The translations under genes were made by a program, and so were the position numbers. 9,132 nucleotides of DNA from Spirochaetota bacterium (GTDB taxonomy: Bacteria; Spirochaetota; UBA4802; JAFGJZ01): the NCBI GenBank assembly GCA_023396665.1, contig JAEWVL010000159.1:1-9132 (forward strand), read 5' to 3'. Of the stretch, positions 6,754 through 9,132 are shown piece by piece (the stretch's first letter is position 1; each line of letters opens with the position of its first letter). The notes under the pieces are model-generated. The model did no database searches. It was not told the origin of the DNA and saw nothing but the letters and a program-made list of their open reading frames with translations.

Positions 6754-7242
6754 TCACGTTTTAATATTAGCCGCGCGCAGGCGCTCGTTGGCCTGCTCGA
6801 GCTGCTGTATCGTCTGCACGTATTGCCGGTTCAAGGCCTCGAGCTCTTCGTTTTTCTCACTGATACGCCGCTCCATGTCAAACTTGTATATCGCAAGATC
6901 AATAGCATAACACACCTCGACATGATTAAAGGGCTTTATAATGTAGCCGTAGGGCATCGTCTCCTTGGCCTCGTTCATCGTCGACTGATCAGAATTGGCG
7001 GTCATGTACACGACCGGAATATTTCGCTTTTTCTTTATTTCTCTGACCGCATCAATACCCGACATCGCACCCGAGAGCATAATATCCATAAGCATGAGAT
7101 CAACATCGTCGTTTGCAGCCTTCTCAACCGCAGCTTCACCCGAATCGATAACATCGACAACGGAATATCCGGCCTTTTCGATAACAAAGCGAATGTTGAG
7201 CGCAGTTATCGCTTCATCCTCGACTATCATGATTTTTTTCAT
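6754..7242 (-). CDS. Single-domain response regulator with C-terminal coiled coil
   Basis: A 162-residue signalling protein. Residues 1-120 are a CheY-like receiver domain: acidic pocket Glu8-Asp9, phosphoacceptor Asp53 in LMLMDIML, Thr81 in VYMTAN and Lys103 in YIIKPF. After the receiver, residues 122-158 (ERRISEKNEELEALNRQ and on) are charged and heptad-like, a likely coiled coil. No DNA-binding or enzymatic output domain is present, so it probably works through protein contact, for example with a histidine kinase or a chemotaxis-like partner. No kinase gene is in the window. The ATG at 7242 starts exactly at the receiver core (MKKIMIVEDE); the ribosome site is weak (GGGA, 5 nt before it). 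An in-frame extension to 7326 has no family-like sequence and is rejected. It ends 216 nt before the YD-motif lipoprotein start. Confidence 0.92.
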   Translation of the reverse strand: MKKIMIVEDEAITALNIRFVIEKAGYSVVDVIDSGEAAVEKAANDDVDLMLMDIMLSGAMSGIDAVREIKKKRNIPVVYMTANSDQSTMNEAKETMPYGYIIKPFNHVEVCYAIDLAIYKFDMERRISEKNEELEALNRQYVQTIQQLEQANERLRAANIKT

Positions 7243-7622
7243 TTTGATCCCACTTTGCCGTATCTGATATTTGCAATCCCTTACAGTACTTGTGCATCCA
7301 AAGCAGTATTCGCGAGATCGGCTCATCGTACAATAGCAATATGTTCTTTCCGACTCAAGGCCCGCAATGTACCAAAGTTACTAGTCACGATTTCATTTTT
7401 GTAGCAAATTGAGCGAATAATTGCCATTCAGACAATCAATAGCAGTATATACACAAAATATGCAAATATCCATTTTTTTTCAAGTTAACCGCTTTTTCGA
7501 CATGAGATTACCCGGAACTTTTGCCATTAGGGGCCAGGCGCAGGATTATTGACACACCTTGTCAGTCAATTTTGTTGATTGTTTTACAGACGGGGGAATA
7601 GTTGTGGCTTTGGGACAGGGTG
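7243..7622. other. 380-bp gene-free region upstream of the response regulator
   Basis: I see no convincing gene on either strand here. The region is AT-rich around 7380-7500 and holds a promoter candidate at 7455-7483. Near 7548-7570 there are nested inverted repeats: ATTGAC (7548-7553) with GTCAAT (7565-7570), and TGACA (7550-7554) with TGTCA (7560-7564). No U-tract follows them, so I do not call them a terminator of the ribbon-helix-helix gene. Confidence 0.6.
7455..7483 (-). promoter_or_regulatory. Candidate response regulator promoter
   Basis: On the minus strand TTGAAA (7478-7483; five of six consensus bases) is followed by a 17-nt spacer and TATTTT (7455-7460; four of six). Initiation near 7447 would give the response regulator a leader of about 205 nt. 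A closer promoter is possible but I could not identify one. Confidence 0.4.
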
Positions 7623-8078
7623 TTATTCTCGTTTTATTCTCGTCTCCCGTTTTCCCCATGTATATGTAAACACAATACTATTTTTGTTAATATATGTTTG
7701 ACAAACATAATCAGTCAACATATAACTATATAAAAGCGCCTGCTTGATTTCCACAGGATTGCCAGTATCTTCACTATACAAAAAGTGTAAAAAAGCCAAC
7801 AAAACAAAAAAAGAAACACTGACCTTCCACACCTTCCTCATATCCAGCACCTGCTCATACTCTTCATCGGTATATGTAATTATGAAAAGATGACACTCCT
7901 TCATCGGTGGTTGGTAGGCAACAGAGCATTCTCTATATTCCAGACGACAGGTGTAGCGCCTTGAAAACCTTGCAATCAAATGCTTGATCAGTTCGGTAAC
8001 GGAAATATTCATCTCCGCGGCTTTGTCTTCTATTAATTCAAACACATCCTGTTTGATGGCAAGCGAAGTCGTATGCAT
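7623..8078 (-). CDS. Small protein with two predicted ribbon-helix-helix motifs
   Basis: A 151-residue protein. Residues 3-38 fit a ribbon-helix-helix (RHH, CopG/Arc-type) DNA-binding motif: strand TTSLAIKQ, helix DVFELIEDKAAEMN, turn at Ile25-Ser26 and helix VTELIKHLIARF. Residues 63-100 repeat the plan: strand LFIITYT, helix EEYEQVLDMRKVWK, turn at Val86-Ser87 and helix VSFFVLLAFLHFL. Aligning Ser26 with Ser87 pairs hydrophobic positions Phe13/Tyr74, Ile16/Val77, Met23/Trp84, Leu30/Phe91 and Phe38/Phe99. RHH proteins normally need two chains for one DNA-binding fold; here one chain may supply both. The rest has no match I recognise. The ATG at 8078 follows GGGAGGA; an in-frame ATG at 8090 precedes that site. 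It is a likely repressor, perhaps autoregulatory. No toxin partner is adjacent on this strand. The 3' part is very AT-rich. Confidence 0.75.
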   Translation of the reverse strand: MHTTSLAIKQDVFELIEDKAAEMNISVTELIKHLIARFSRRYTCRLEYRECSVAYQPPMKECHLFIITYTDEEYEQVLDMRKVWKVSVSFFVLLAFLHFLYSEDTGNPVEIKQALLYSYMLTDYVCQTYINKNSIVFTYTWGKRETRIKRE

Positions 8079-8105
8079 GTATCCTCCCATTTGCGGGTTT
8101 CGTTA

Positions 8106-8122
8106 CATACATATGACGTATG
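8106..8122. promoter_or_regulatory. Candidate operator upstream of the RHH gene
   Basis: CATAC (8106-8110) and GTATG (8118-8122) form an inverted repeat with a 7-nt spacer, 28 nt before the RHH start codon. RHH regulators often bind short inverted repeats in their own promoters, so autoregulation is a fair inference. The 5-bp arms are short enough to arise by chance. Confidence 0.3.
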
Positions 8123-8199
8123 ATAGACTCGAAAGTGCCGATTTTTTCAGCAAATTAATTTGTCCCGGAAAGACTTTACGAAGGCGGGTTTTATCATAT

Positions 8200-8250
8200 A
8201 AGGCATTCATTTTGAGCTAATTCAAAAAGGTTCTGCGAAACGAATGCCTT
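8200..8250 (-). repeat. Long imperfect inverted repeat after the GH13 gene
   Basis: AAGGCATTC (8200-8208) and GAATGCCTT (8242-8250) pair perfectly. After one mismatch, five more pairs follow (8210-8214 with 8236-8240, one G-T wobble), leaving a 21-nt loop. On the minus strand it begins 29 nt after the GH13 stop and could act as a transcript-end structure, though no U-tract follows. A smaller hairpin at 8264-8280, overlapping the GH13 stop codon, does have TTTTGTG after it. Confidence 0.45.
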
Positions 8251-8278
8251 CAGAAGCACAAAAGATTTTCTGCGGAAA

Positions 8279-9132
8279 TCAGCTTACAGTATCACCTTTT
8301 TCTTCCGCTGCCTTAGCGCATATGAACAATGAGGCTTCATAGGGATACAAATGCAGGCTTAGATCCTCGTAATGCATATCCTTCAGCCGATGCGTCGAAA
8401 ATAAAACCCTATAATTCATATATGTCTTCTGCTTCAGCCGCATTCGAAAAGGTGAGAAATTGAGAATGACGATAATCGACACATCCTTGTAGCGTCGCTC
8501 ATAGGCGATAACCTTTTTTCTTCCTCGCAAAATGGGAAGCCATTCTCCGCAGCGAAGCGCCTCGTTTTCTTTTCGTACGCGAATCAGAAAATGATAATAC
8601 TGTAAAAGCGAGCCGGGCATCTTGCGTTGCTGTTCGACATTGCTTTCAAGATAATCGGGGTTAACCGGCAGCCAGGGCTTATGTCTGGAAAAGCCGGAAT
8701 ATTCCTCGTCGTTCCACTGCATGGGCGTGCGCGACTTGTCACGCCCCTTGTAAAAAGGCCAGTAACGCACACCCGCAGGGTCACGAAGCTCACTTCGTTT
8801 GAGATGCGCGTTGCGCATACCGATCTCTTCGCCGTAGTAAATGAAAGGTGTGCCGCGAAGGGTCAAAAGCAGAGTCGCCATCACCTTCGCCTTCTCGATA
8901 GAATTGCAAAACGGTGAAAATCTTCCGATGCTGCGCGGCTGATCGTGATTCGAAAAAACCCAAACCGGCCATGCGTCTTCAGGCAGAATGGTGTACCATT
9001 TCCATATTAGCTTGAAAAATTTTCGGGCGCTCCACCGCGTGTACATGAAACTGAAGTCGAAAGCCAGATGAAGCTCGTCATTGCCGTTTCCGTAAAAAGA
9101 GGCGGAGAGTTTCTGATCGCCGGGTGACGAGG
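8279..9132 (-). CDS. GH13 alpha-glucosidase family, C-terminal 283 residues (partial)
   Basis: C-terminal part of a glycoside hydrolase family 13 enzyme, cut by the right edge. The fragment opens with DELHLAFDFSF, the segment after the catalytic acid/base in alpha-glucosidases. The conserved region IV FSNHDQPR follows (about fragment residues 59-66), whose Asp63 is the family's transition-state stabiliser. GTPFIYYGEEIGM and then RDPAGVRYWPFYKGRDKSRTP continue the pattern of oligo-1,6-glucosidase and alpha-glucosidase enzymes, not of classical alpha-amylases. The last 90 residues form the beta-sandwich C-terminal domain. The nucleophile Asp and acid/base Glu lie beyond the window. The protein probably hydrolyses or transfers alpha-linked glucose from short oligosaccharides; whether it is exported cannot be seen. 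Confidence 0.93.
   Translation of the reverse strand, partial: SSPGDQKLSASFYGNGNDELHLAFDFSFMYTRWSARKFFKLIWKWYTILPEDAWPVWVFSNHDQPRSIGRFSPFCNSIEKAKVMATLLLTLRGTPFIYYGEEIGMRNAHLKRSELRDPAGVRYWPFYKGRDKSRTPMQWNDEEYSGFSRHKPWLPVNPDYLESNVEQQRKMPGSLLQYYHFLIRVRKENEALRCGEWLPILRGRKKVIAYERRYKDVSIIVILNFSPFRMRLKQKTYMNYRVLFSTHRLKDMHYEDLSLHLYPYEASLFICAKAAEEKGDTVS

Noticed and set aside
7243..7326. 28-residue N-terminal extension of the response regulator
   Set aside because: Receiver domains start at the MKKIMIVEDE segment, and the extension has no ribosome site or family similarity.

Overview
The window looks like chromosomal sequence from a bacterium, most likely a spirochaete or a relative. This is inferred from two predicted lipoproteins with relaxed lipoboxes (Val-Phe-Ser-Cys and Leu-Leu-Ser-Cys), where most bacteria use Leu-Ala-Gly-Cys. 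Neither the genus nor the phylum can be proven from this sequence alone. Nine protein genes are visible and all but one lie on the minus strand. I see no rRNA, tRNA, CRISPR array, transposase, integrase or phage gene.

Left part (1-2578). The minus strand carries the N-terminal third of leuS (leucyl-tRNA synthetase), cut by the window edge. It is divergent from a SanA/YdcF-type DUF218 membrane protein on the plus strand. That gene converges on purU, the formyltetrahydrofolate deformylase that supplies formate for purine synthesis. The space between leuS and the SanA-like gene holds two TTGACA-type promoter candidates for leuS.

Middle (2579-5520). A minus-strand lipoprotein with one fibronectin type III-like domain lies downstream of a two-domain ABC-F ATPase. 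The ABC-F leader contains a UUCG-capped hairpin followed by a U-rich tract, with a 10-codon open frame running into it. This resembles attenuators known upstream of antibiotic-responsive ABC-F genes. A clean terminator hairpin at 5459-5485 closes the next transcript.

Right part (5521-8278) is visibly AT-richer and looks accessory. It holds a lipoprotein with seven YD-like motifs, whose upstream region has three TTGTG/CACAA palindromes. Next come an orphan response regulator with a C-terminal coiled coil and a small protein that appears to carry two ribbon-helix-helix motifs in one chain. From 8279 to the right edge is the C-terminal half of a GH13 alpha-glucosidase.

The core genes (leuS, purU, GH13) are ordinary housekeeping or carbohydrate functions. 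The unusual material is the ABC-F leader, the surface lipoproteins and the tandem ribbon-helix-helix protein. No single new multi-gene system is evident. Several starts were set from Shine-Dalgarno sequences: in three genes (the FnIII lipoprotein, ABC-F and the RHH protein) an in-frame start lies upstream, but GGAGG sits just before the next ATG.
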